A DNA stretch of 64,000 bases, from the NCBI GenBank assembly GCA_035489435.1, contig DATHKG010000165.1. One strand, given 5' to 3'. Shown one piece after another: positions 25,812 to 33,827 of the stretch (position 1 is the stretch's first letter; each line of letters begins with the position of its first letter). The translations under genes and the position numbers were made by a program. A model generated the notes under the pieces. The model did no database searches, had not been told where the DNA came from, and saw only the letters and a list, made by a program, of their open reading frames with translations. This stretch comes from DATHKG01 sp035489435. GTDB lineage: Bacteria > Bacteroidota > Bacteroidia > Chitinophagales > Chitinophagaceae.

Positions 25812-27197
25812 ATGAAAAGAATAATTTCAAAAATGCTGTCAACCAATTTCCCGGTAAATATATTCGGGAATGTTTTGATGATTTCTGCGGCTGTTATTTT
25901 AATTTCTGCCAGTTGCATGAAAATAGAATCCCGTGGACCTAAGGCGGAAAATCTTCCACCGGATGTAGCTATTAGCTGGATAAAAATGCAACAGAAGCTT
26001 TTTGTCGGAATGCCAGACCTACTTCCGCATGTTACCGGTCGGGCTTATGCTTATGTAGGACTTACTTTATATGAATCAATAGTGCCGGGTATGGCGGGCT
26101 ATCAATCAATAGCTCCCCAGCTTAATGGAAATCTCGTATTGCCTTCCATTACCGCCGGTCAAAAATATTATTGGCCCGCATCTGCGAATGCTGCCTCAGC
26201 GTCCATGTTAAGAAATTTATTGCCGCATGCTCCGAAGTATCTTATGCAGTCAATAGATTCGCTGGAAACAGATTACTATACAAAGTTTCAACAGATAACA
26301 GAAGCCGAAGTGTTGAAACAATCAGTTGATTTCGGAAAGCAAATAGCAAATGCAATTTTCAAATGGTCAAAAACAGATGGTGGACATGAAGCATATAAAA
26401 ACGTATTTTCAGACAAGTATCAGCCACCAACCGGGCCGGGTCAATGGGTATCAACCGGCGAATTTCCATTTACCCGACCTGTATATCCGTATTGGGGTAA
26501 TAACCGGACTTTTATTCCCGGACTCGCGGCGGAAACTCAACCGGTGCCTCCTCTTCCTTATTCAGAACAACAGGGCTCAGCATTTTACAATGCTGTCAAT
26601 GAAATTTATACCATGTCTCAAAATCTAAGTCGTGCAGATTCTCTGACAGCTATGTTTTGGGCTTACGTATTATTACCGGGCACCGAAGTTGCTGAATATA
26701 ACGATGTTTCACATGCAGCGAACATTGCTACACAATTGATCTTATTAAATAAACTTTCATTGCAGGATGCTGTAATCTTATATTGCAAACATGGTGTTGC
26801 AGGAAATGAAGCGGCAATTTCCTGCGTAAAAACCAAGTTCCATTATAATCTTGTGCGACCTATTACCTATATCCGTACGGTGCTTGGACACAGTGATTGG
26901 CGCCCGGTGATTCACACACCCCCGTTTCCCGAATATACCTCGGCTCATGCTGCTATTTCGATGTCATTAGCCACGGTATTGGAAGCTACATTTGGAAAAG
27001 ATTACCCCTTTACGGATTATAGTTTCAAAAACACATATGGCCCGCGTAGTTTCGACTCATTTGAAGCATATGCTAAGGAGGCAGCACTTTCGCGGCTGCA
27101 GGGAGGGATTCATTATCGTTTTTCTATGGTTGAAGGGTTGAAGCAGGGTAAAAAAGTATCGGCGATGGTGAATCAGATAAAATTTAAGAAACACTAA
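25812..27197 (+). CDS. Vanadium-dependent haloperoxidase / PAP2-superfamily lipoprotein
   Basis: 461 residues with a long hydrophobic leader and a lipobox (ILISASC), hence probably envelope-anchored. The vanadate/phosphate-binding residues of the superfamily appear in 'CVKTKFHYNLVRPITYI' (Lys and Arg-Pro), 'PPFPEYTSAHAAISMS' (in place of the PSGH motif, with the His) and 'AALSRLQGGIHYRFSMVEG' (Arg and His). These proteins either oxidise halides with peroxide or act as acid phosphatases; the sequence alone does not separate the two. A relative is at 29930-31277. Proximity to an AraC regulator and a small His/Cys-motif lipoprotein suggests a small envelope cluster. Confidence 0.85.
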   Translation: MKRIISKMLSTNFPVNIFGNVLMISAAVILISASCMKIESRGPKAENLPPDVAISWIKMQQKLFVGMPDLLPHVTGRAYAYVGLTLYESIVPGMAGYQSIAPQLNGNLVLPSITAGQKYYWPASANAASASMLRNLLPHAPKYLMQSIDSLETDYYTKFQQITEAEVLKQSVDFGKQIANAIFKWSKTDGGHEAYKNVFSDKYQPPTGPGQWVSTGEFPFTRPVYPYWGNNRTFIPGLAAETQPVPPLPYSEQQGSAFYNAVNEIYTMSQNLSRADSLTAMFWAYVLLPGTEVAEYNDVSHAANIATQLILLNKLSLQDAVILYCKHGVAGNEAAISCVKTKFHYNLVRPITYIRTVLGHSDWRPVIHTPPFPEYTSAHAAISMSLATVLEATFGKDYPFTDYSFKNTYGPRSFDSFEAYAKEAALSRLQGGIHYRFSMVEGLKQGKKVSAMVNQIKFKKH

Positions 27198-27329
27198 ATT
27201 GTCCCCAAACTAGCTGCACGCTTCTATGTTGTGCGATAACAATACCTTTGCTCCGTTTTCGTTAATATATTGAAGACTTGCCCGAATAAGTCAGGTCAAC
27301 TTCGATATTATACATTTTAAAATAAATTC

Positions 27330-27776
27330 ATGAAACTGTTATCTACCGTCTTTTTAGTTGTATTTTTTGTTTCAGGATTGATAGCTTGTAAATCGGAGTC
27401 TGATGATTTTGAAGATTTAAGCAATCCTACGCCAGATAGTATAAGCGTAGGTAATTCGGCGACACCTGCTGCAGCAACACCTTTGCCCGCAATTCCACCA
27501 CCGGCAATAACTTTGCCTCAGGCACCTGCAGGTCTTCCCAACCAGGTTGGTCAAAGACCCTTAACAAATCCTTCCCACGGTCTCCCTTATCATGATTGCT
27601 CAATTGAAGTAGGTGCTCCATTAGCTGATAAAGGAAATGCTGCAAAACCAGCAATGCCTGGTTTCACACCAACGCTTCCTGACCTGCAACCTACGCCAGC
27701 TGGGGTAAAATTAAATCCTGCCCACGGAAAACCCGGCCACAGATGTGAGATTGCTGTGGGAGCACCATTGTCTTAA
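27330..27776 (+). CDS. Small lipoprotein with two His/Cys repeat motifs
   Basis: 148 residues. Signal and lipobox 'LVVFFVSGLIACKSESDD', a Pro/Ala-rich linker at about 45-80, then two copies of a motif of the form N-P-x-H-G-x-P-x-H-x-C-x-I-x-V-G-A-P-L: 'NPSHGLPYHDCSIEVGAPL' and 'NPAHGKPGHRCEIAVGAPL'. The motif recurs in small Bacteroidota proteins of unknown function. Spaced His and Cys suggest a metal or heme site, but that is inference. It follows the haloperoxidase-like gene by 132 bp on the same strand. Confidence 0.7.
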   Translation: MKLLSTVFLVVFFVSGLIACKSESDDFEDLSNPTPDSISVGNSATPAAATPLPAIPPPAITLPQAPAGLPNQVGQRPLTNPSHGLPYHDCSIEVGAPLADKGNAAKPAMPGFTPTLPDLQPTPAGVKLNPAHGKPGHRCEIAVGAPLS

Positions 27777-27856
27777 CTGCAGAGGTGTTAATGACGCAAT
27801 AACAATATTTGAAACATTGTCTGATCAACTCAAGGTAAATTCAAAATACTCCGAAT

Positions 27857-29053
27857 CTATAAAGACTGCCTGGCAACCGGCCTTGGATCACTGAATACCA
27901 GAAATACTGTGACGAGACCTATCACGAAAAAGCTTATCACAAGCGGAAACACTCCACTAACCATTAAATGACTGATTATTGCTCCAAGAGTTGATCCGAC
28001 GAAAAAGAAAAAAGTACCATATACTGAAGAGGCGATCCCAGCCATATTTCCCATAGGCTCGAGAGCGAGGGCACTGCTGTTTGGCTCAACAGATAGATTA
28101 ATTCCCATTAGCAAAGCCACACCAATAAAGAACAATAACATATCCGGTGGATCATCGGTGACATATGTAAACATAAATAGCAGGCATCCAACGAAGGTAT
28201 AAATGGTTAGAAGCCATCTTATAGCTACCCTTGCTCCAAACCTGGTGGAAAGATAAGAGTTCATAAAACTGGAGAGCGACATCATAAGACCTATCCCTGC
28301 AAAAATCCAGGCGAAAAGCTCCGGCCGGCCATAGATATCTCCGACTATGTGTTCGGAACTCGATACATAGGAGCTTAAAGCAGCAAAAAGAACAGTAGTT
28401 ACAGCTGTGTATCGAAGAAATACCCGGTTAGTCAGGACATCCCGGATTGATTGGCCAACCCTGGCTAAGTTAAGTGGAATTCGCTTTTCTATTGGATGTG
28501 ATTCCTCCAGCCTTAGCGACCAGATAAACACAAGCACCGCAAATATAGGAGCCGAAAGAAATACAACCTGCCAGGATGCAACAGAAAGAATTGCCAATCC
28601 AAGGAAAGGTGCAAAGACAGGTGTGGATAGAAAGACTGTAAGTATCAGCGACATTGTACTTGCCATCTTATCGCCTACAAAACGATCACGAACACCTGCT
28701 ATGGTTGTCATAAACACTGCTGAAGCACCGATACCGGCAACAAAACGTGCTGCTAACATAAGTTCAAGGCTCGGCGCAAAAGCCGCTGTAATGCCTCCTA
28801 TGATGTATAGCGGGAACCCGATACGTAAGATTGCCAGTCTTCCGAAACGGTCGGAGAGTATCCCGAAAATAATCTGTGCAACCTGGCCCATAAAAAAGAA
28901 AGTGATTATTTGGGCGGGAGCGGTAGACTCGGGACTTAGTCCATAATGTTTGCGAACTTCGCCAAATGCGGGCAACATGACGTCAATACCTAAAGCCGTC
29001 AGCATCATAGTGCAGGCAGACAACGCAATAAATTCACCTTGTTTCATTTTCAT
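27857..29053 (-). CDS. MFS multidrug efflux transporter (Bcr/CflA-like)
   Basis: 398 residues with twelve hydrophobic segments. The motif-A loop between TM2 and TM3 reads 'GILSDRFGRLAILRIGFPLY', and TM4-5 carries 'ARFVAGIGASAVFMTTIAGVRDRF', as in the drug:H+ antiporter-1 group. Starts at the ATG 29051-29053; a second Met two codons on is equally possible. It is convergent with the small lipoprotein gene. No dedicated regulator is adjacent, so substrates cannot be inferred. Confidence 0.88.
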   Translation of the reverse strand: MKMKQGEFIALSACTMMLTALGIDVMLPAFGEVRKHYGLSPESTAPAQIITFFFMGQVAQIIFGILSDRFGRLAILRIGFPLYIIGGITAAFAPSLELMLAARFVAGIGASAVFMTTIAGVRDRFVGDKMASTMSLILTVFLSTPVFAPFLGLAILSVASWQVVFLSAPIFAVLVFIWSLRLEESHPIEKRIPLNLARVGQSIRDVLTNRVFLRYTAVTTVLFAALSSYVSSSEHIVGDIYGRPELFAWIFAGIGLMMSLSSFMNSYLSTRFGARVAIRWLLTIYTFVGCLLFMFTYVTDDPPDMLLFFIGVALLMGINLSVEPNSSALALEPMGNMAGIASSVYGTFFFFVGSTLGAIISHLMVSGVFPLVISFFVIGLVTVFLVFSDPRPVARQSL

Positions 29054-29295
29054 CCGGTCATTAATTTTTTTTTTGCCTACCCGCCCTGGTTATAGCAACT
29101 GGGCAAGCCGCTCTTCTTTTGGCAGGGGGTGCTTTTCAACTATATCAAACTTATGTTCTTAATTGTGTTCTGAGGGGGTGTGAAACAGACTTTGTAGGGG
29201 GGGATTTGGTCAAAACGCATTTCGTTGATGACTAATAAGCGCTTTGTTGAACAGATTTTTTTTGGAAGGAGAATTTATTAAGTAGTGGAAGCAGT

Positions 29296-29718
29296 TTAAT
29301 TTGTTTTATAATTTGCTTTCATATATTTCAAAGATTCTTTCATAAGCAGCTTCAATTTTTTTTCATCAATATCTGAGAGTTTATTGATGTAAATACAGAC
29401 TTTTCCGATTTTGAATTTTCCCAATCCTTCGAGCAGATATTTGTGGTCTTCGCGCCCGGTGTAAACGTATAGGGAGATAGCTGCCTTCCGTGGCGAGAAT
29501 CCCAGGAGCGGCGCATCACCTTCATGGCCGCTATCATATTTGTAATGATAGCTTCCAAACCCTACAATGGTTGGTCCCCACATTTTTGGCTCATGTCCGG
29601 AAGCGGCTTGCATCAGTTCAATAAGCTTAAAGCTATCTTCTTGTCTTTTTTCTTCTGCCCAACTTTTGATAAAATCAGTAACATTATTTTCTGAGGCTTT
29701 GGTTTTTGTTGTTGCCAT
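29296..29718 (-). CDS. DUF1801 domain protein
   Basis: 140 residues, single domain: 'VTDFIKSWAEEKRQEDSFKLIELM', 'GFGSYHYKYDSGHEGDAPLLGFSPRKAAISLYVY' and a C-terminal helix 'LLMKESLKYMKANYK'. This cytoplasmic fold (frataxin-like/YdhG) has been linked to iron handling in a few members but is functionally unassigned. Standalone gene with about 210 bp on one side and 240 bp on the other holding nothing recognisable. Confidence 0.85.
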   Translation of the reverse strand: MATTKTKASENNVTDFIKSWAEEKRQEDSFKLIELMQAASGHEPKMWGPTIVGFGSYHYKYDSGHEGDAPLLGFSPRKAAISLYVYTGREDHKYLLEGLGKFKIGKVCIYINKLSDIDEKKLKLLMKESLKYMKANYKTN

Positions 29719-29929
29719 CGGACCAGGTTTTAGGTGTTGAATATTCCGGTATAAAAATTCGGAATTAAATTGTTCACTCCTAATTTACGACCAAAATAAT
29801 TTAAATAGCCTGACAGCCATACGAAACATCCAAAAAGTATCCACTTCTTAATTGTTTCAACTAAATGAAGTTTCGCATGGTTGCAGACGACTAACCAGAA
29901 ATCTGTTATTAATTGTAGCTCAGTTTATC

Positions 29930-31277
29930 TTAATAGCCTGACTTACTTTTAGACGGCGTTAAGTTGATATCAGCTATTTCATCGCCAAATTTTTTGCCAA
30001 TTTCCAAAGTATAATTCTGTGTCCACCGGTAATGTATACCTCCATAGAGCCTGGAAATAGCTGCCTCTTCAGCCAATTTTGTAAAAGAAGCATAATGTCG
30101 GGCAGCGGATCCATTCCACACATAAGTCTTGTCCGTTACCGGGATGTCACCAAATTCTCTTGTCAATACCCTCATGATAGGAGTATAAATGCCCGCCAGA
30201 CCTGAAGGATAGTCCGGGTATGCCGGGGTAATTAAATGGGGAAGCCACCCTGGATCAATGAATTTCTTAATATAGGTAACCGGCCGTATAAGATTATGCA
30301 GATATTTTGTCTTCCAGATTCTATAAAAGGCGTCCTTGTGTGCAATCCCGGTTTTAGCATAAATTTCTGCAGCTTGCCCAAGCTTTGCATCCTTTTCTTG
30401 CAGAACATCGGTTATTATGGCAACTAGATGCCCCGGACCTGGGTAGTTCACGCCAACGCCACCGACATCTGCCCAGAAATTAGCAATCGTTTTTTGCTCA
30501 GTCGTAAGGGCTTTGCCTACATCATAAACATCTTGTGCTGATTTATAAAAGTCCGATGAAGGTAGTTCGGAATAAGGCAAATGAGGAGGATCTGTTGAGG
30601 TAAGACTTGAACCAGAAAAGGCCTTGAGTCCTTTAAGAAAGGACCCACAGGATTGGCAAATCCGGGAGGGGTAAGCTCCCATGAGCCAGGAAAACAGGTA
30701 ACACATATCCAACACTGGAAATATTAAATTTATCAGTTGTTGACCAGGAATAAATGATGGTTGCAACGGCACGTCCAAAAGTCTCTGAACGTTCAATCAC
30801 TGCATCGGTCGTATTTACATTGAAGTATTGCTTCCAGGCATTTTCAAGGGAGTCGATACTGGTTTTATTTGCAACGGTGAGACCTGGAAAAAGCTGCCTA
30901 AGCATGCTTGCAATATAGGCGTTAGCACTTGCCCCCCAGAGATAATCTTTGTGGATTTCCGGATCAGGCATAGATGGCATTTGATAAAGTTTTGAAGACA
31001 GACTCACTGACTTCTTTATACCATGATGCACTGCTTCATAAAGTCCTACTCCGAGATAGCCTAAGTCCCTGTTGTTTTGAATTACATTTGGTGCCGGATT
31101 TGTTTGCAGCTGAATTTTAAGGATAAGTTTATACCAGTCATAAACTACATCAGCCTTTTCCTGCCTGTCGGGGGGTGGAAATGGGTCATGTTTTACACAT
31201 CCAGATAATAATCCTAAAATCATGATGATAATAACCATCTTCAAACGATGGTTTTGCTCAATTGGTGGCATTTGCAT
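29930..31277 (-). pseudogene. Second vanadium haloperoxidase/PAP2-like lipoprotein, two frameshifts
   Basis: Start taken at the ATG 31275-31277; the longer frame begins with TTG at 31340. Lipobox 'LGLLSGCVKHD'. The first frame runs to 'ISSVGYVLPVF'. It is lost at the T-run on the coding strand at 30691-30694. A third frame supplies 'PGSWELTPPGFANPVGPF'. A second loss at 30638-30640 restores 'LKGLKAFSGSSLTSTDPP' and the rest. Adding one T at each place yields a full-length protein with 'IWKTKYLHNLIRPVTYI', 'PAYPDYPSGLAGIY' (Gly-Leu where PSGH-type His is expected) and 'AAISRLYGGIHYRW'. The missing His in the PSGH motif may mean altered chemistry even if the frame is real. Confidence 0.75.
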
Positions 31278-31340
31278 AATCAACAATTTTAAGGGTGAAA
31301 GAAATGTTGAATAGAATTGAACATCCTTAATGGAAGTCAA

Positions 31341-31951
31341 AACTGCAATACTAATCTTAGCTTTAAACGCAGACTATTTTCAAAAGATAGTTGATGTATC
31401 AGGGAGGACCCGGGAGTCAATAGGGATGCAGTTATCCTGAAAAATATTTTGATGATCGGGGACGCGGGTAAGAATTATGCGAAAGGAAGAAAATCAATAT
31501 CACCACAATTGCCTGAAAGGGGTTTGAAAGAAAACTTATGTTCCGAACATAAACTGCATGTAACTATTATTTGCAATTAATGTTAGCATTGTTTGAAGAG
31601 TTAACAATAGGGGATTTATTAACAACTAGTGCCAGACGGGAATCTGTGAAAGCCAGTGCAAATGAAAGTCGTCTTTCTTTGGATATCAGTAATGGAAGGA
31701 TTAAGTAACCTTTCTTTGAAGATTTGAGTTATTGAAGGTAGAGAATCGAATTTATAAAAAAAATTATCTGGACCTCATTATTTTCAGCTTGTGAAAATTT
31801 CCAAAAATACATTAAGAATTGTTTCCGGGAGATCTACATTATCAGTATGCTGTTTTCAGCTGAGCTTCACACGAAACAAAGTTTGAGCCGCTGGCGAAAC
31901 CTGGCTATCAATTTTAATAGCAACTTTGTGTGATCGATACAATGAACAATC
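31341..31951. other. 611-bp intergenic region with a perfect 17-bp palindrome
   Basis: No gene is convincing on either strand. At 31536-31552 the sequence TTATGTTC-C-GAACATAA is a perfect inverted repeat of 8-bp arms with one central base, the usual size of a dimeric repressor site. It lies between the divergent haloperoxidase-like pseudogene and the AraC/SDR genes, about 400 bp from the AraC start. The remainder is AT-rich with short coding-like fragments only. Confidence 0.55.
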
Positions 31952-32764
31952 ATGAAAAACGAAAGCACAAAAATAAACAGATATTCGGGCATCGTTTATT
32001 CCCATTACCTGGAAAAGCGCCAGGAAGGGGAACAGTTTACAAGTGAACACGGCCTCAGCTATATTTTTTCAGGTGAACTGATAGTGATTGACTCGGGGGA
32101 GAAAAGAACCTTCAAGGCGGGGGAGATCCTGTTTTACCGGAAAAATTTCCTGGCTAAATTTATAAAGGTTCCGGATGAAAGTGGCAGTTTCAGATGTATT
32201 ACTGTTATTTTCGATCAGCTTTCGCTGGAAGCCTTCGCGAAGCAATATGGAAAAAGGGTTGTTAATCCACCGAAATCCGACCGGGCGGTTACGCTGCAGA
32301 ACTCAACTCCACTGTTGGTTCATTATTTCCAGTCTCTGGCTCCCTATTTTGATGATATCCTGCCAACTGACCTCGTTAACCTCAAAAGAAATGAGGCCCT
32401 GATGTTATTGATACAAATAAGTCCTCAACTGCAAAATATCCTGTTTGATTTTGGACAGCCAGGTAAGATTGACCTCGAAGCTTTCATGCAACAGCATTTC
32501 CGTTTCAACGTGGACCTGAAACGGTTTGCTTACCTGACCGGCCGCAGCCTTGCCAGCTTCAAACGCGATTTTGAAAAAGTTTTCCATACAACGCCAAATC
32601 GTTGGCTTCAACAAAAACGGCTGGAGGAAGCGTGGTATCTTATCAAAGAAAAACAACAGCGTCCGTCAGACGTGTACCATGAAGTCGGTTTTGAAAGCCT
32701 GTCACATTTTTCTTATTCCTTCAAACAATTTTTCGGTATTAACCCATCAGTGGTACAGGGCTAA
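31952..32764 (+). CDS. AraC-family regulator with cupin-like N-terminal domain
   Basis: 270 residues. Sensor part 'HGLSYIFSGELIVIDSGEKRTFKAGEILFYRKNF' followed by an AraC domain with 'VDLKRFAYLTGRSLASFKRDF', 'TTPNRWLQQKRLEEAW' and 'PSDVYHEVGFESLSHFSYSFKQFFGINPS'. It is a close architectural relative of the 24776 regulator. An SDR dehydrogenase gene follows 180 bp downstream on the same strand; AraC regulators of this type commonly sit beside the SDR gene they control. Confidence 0.92.
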   Translation: MKNESTKINRYSGIVYSHYLEKRQEGEQFTSEHGLSYIFSGELIVIDSGEKRTFKAGEILFYRKNFLAKFIKVPDESGSFRCITVIFDQLSLEAFAKQYGKRVVNPPKSDRAVTLQNSTPLLVHYFQSLAPYFDDILPTDLVNLKRNEALMLLIQISPQLQNILFDFGQPGKIDLEAFMQQHFRFNVDLKRFAYLTGRSLASFKRDFEKVFHTTPNRWLQQKRLEEAWYLIKEKQQRPSDVYHEVGFESLSHFSYSFKQFFGINPSVVQG

Positions 32765-32945
32765 CAAATCACTACAACAATATTGAAGATTATTAATACC
32801 TGAATTTTTCGGGCAGGGGAGTTTTTGCCTCTATAACAAAATGATATCTACTCTATTAAACAAACGAAAGAATGGTTTTTAAACAACACAGATCAACGCT
32901 AATTCATAAAACAGTTTTCACTTCCTTCATTAAAACAAAATAATC

Positions 32946-33749
32946 ATGAAAACAATTCTCATCACTGGTGCCTCAACAGGTTTAGGAAAAGCAAGTGCTC
33001 TTCTATTTGCCAGCAAAGATTGGAACGTTATTGCCACTATGCGCAACCCGGCTGCGGGGGCGGAACTTGCATCGATTCCAAACATTACTGTGCTGCCACT
33101 GGATGTGACAAACTCCAGGCAGATTGAAGAAACAATTAAAAAAGCAACAGATTTGTACCCGGTCGATATCCTGTTCAACAACGCGGGTTATGGGTTGATG
33201 GGTCCACTCGAAGGTTATTCAGATGAACAGATCACCAGGCAAATGAATACCAACTTCATGGGTGTGGTCCGTGTTACAAAAGCCATTCTTCCTTACATGC
33301 GGGAAAGAAGATCGGGTATGATCATTACAACTACTTCAATCGGTGGACTGATCACTTATCCGCTAAGCAGTCTTTATCACGCAACTAAGTGGGCACTGGA
33401 GGGATGGAGCGAGAGCATGTCGCATGAACTTGCTATGCATAATATTACTATTAAGACTGTAGCACCTGGGGGCATATCGACAGATTTCATTGGCAGATCA
33501 TTAGATCTTGCAAAGCATGAAGACTATGATCTATTATTTCAAAAACTGGTGTCAGGCATCAACGATCCCAACGGTGCACTACAGTTTGGAACACCCGAAT
33601 CCATCGCATCAGTTGTTTTTGAAGCCGCAACCGATGGCAAGGATCAACTTAGATATGTTGCCGGCGAGGATGCGCTTGCTATGTATGCCCAAAGGCTTAA
33701 ACTGGGTAACGAAGTATTCAGACAACAGATGTCAGCGCAGTTCAAATAA
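32946..33749 (+). CDS. Short-chain dehydrogenase/reductase (SDR)
   Basis: 267 residues, classical SDR. The nucleotide-binding motif is 'ITGASTGLGKASALLF' (TGxxxGxG). 'VLPLDVTNSRQIE' carries the adenine-ring Asp, 'DILFNNAGYGLMG' is the NNAG motif, and 'TTTSIGGLITYPLSSLYHATKWALEGW' contains Ser, Tyr and Lys of the catalytic triad (YxxxK). NAD(P)H-dependent, cytoplasmic; substrate unknown. It ends 24 bp before a strong bidirectional terminator. Confidence 0.94.
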   Translation: MKTILITGASTGLGKASALLFASKDWNVIATMRNPAAGAELASIPNITVLPLDVTNSRQIEETIKKATDLYPVDILFNNAGYGLMGPLEGYSDEQITRQMNTNFMGVVRVTKAILPYMRERRSGMIITTTSIGGLITYPLSSLYHATKWALEGWSESMSHELAMHNITIKTVAPGGISTDFIGRSLDLAKHEDYDLLFQKLVSGINDPNGALQFGTPESIASVVFEAATDGKDQLRYVAGEDALAMYAQRLKLGNEVFRQQMSAQFK

Positions 33750-33773
33750 TAACCGCATCGTTTCTCAATACAA

Positions 33774-33809
33774 ACAAAATCCCCCGTCCATTCGAACGGG
33801 GGATTTTGT
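33774..33809. terminator. Bidirectional Rho-independent terminator
   Basis: ACAAAATCCCCCGT (33774-33787) and ACGGGGGATTTTGT (33796-33809) form a perfect 14-bp stem with an 8-nt loop. A/T runs on both sides serve both the SDR gene (+) and the TonB-dependent receptor gene (-), which converge here. Confidence 0.92.
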
Positions 33810-33827
33810 GATCGCTGCTGTATGAAA

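Noticed and set aside
28407..28946. 179-codon plus-strand open frame antisense to the MFS gene
   Set aside because: The minus strand encodes a complete 12-helix transporter; the antisense frame is low-complexity and without motifs.
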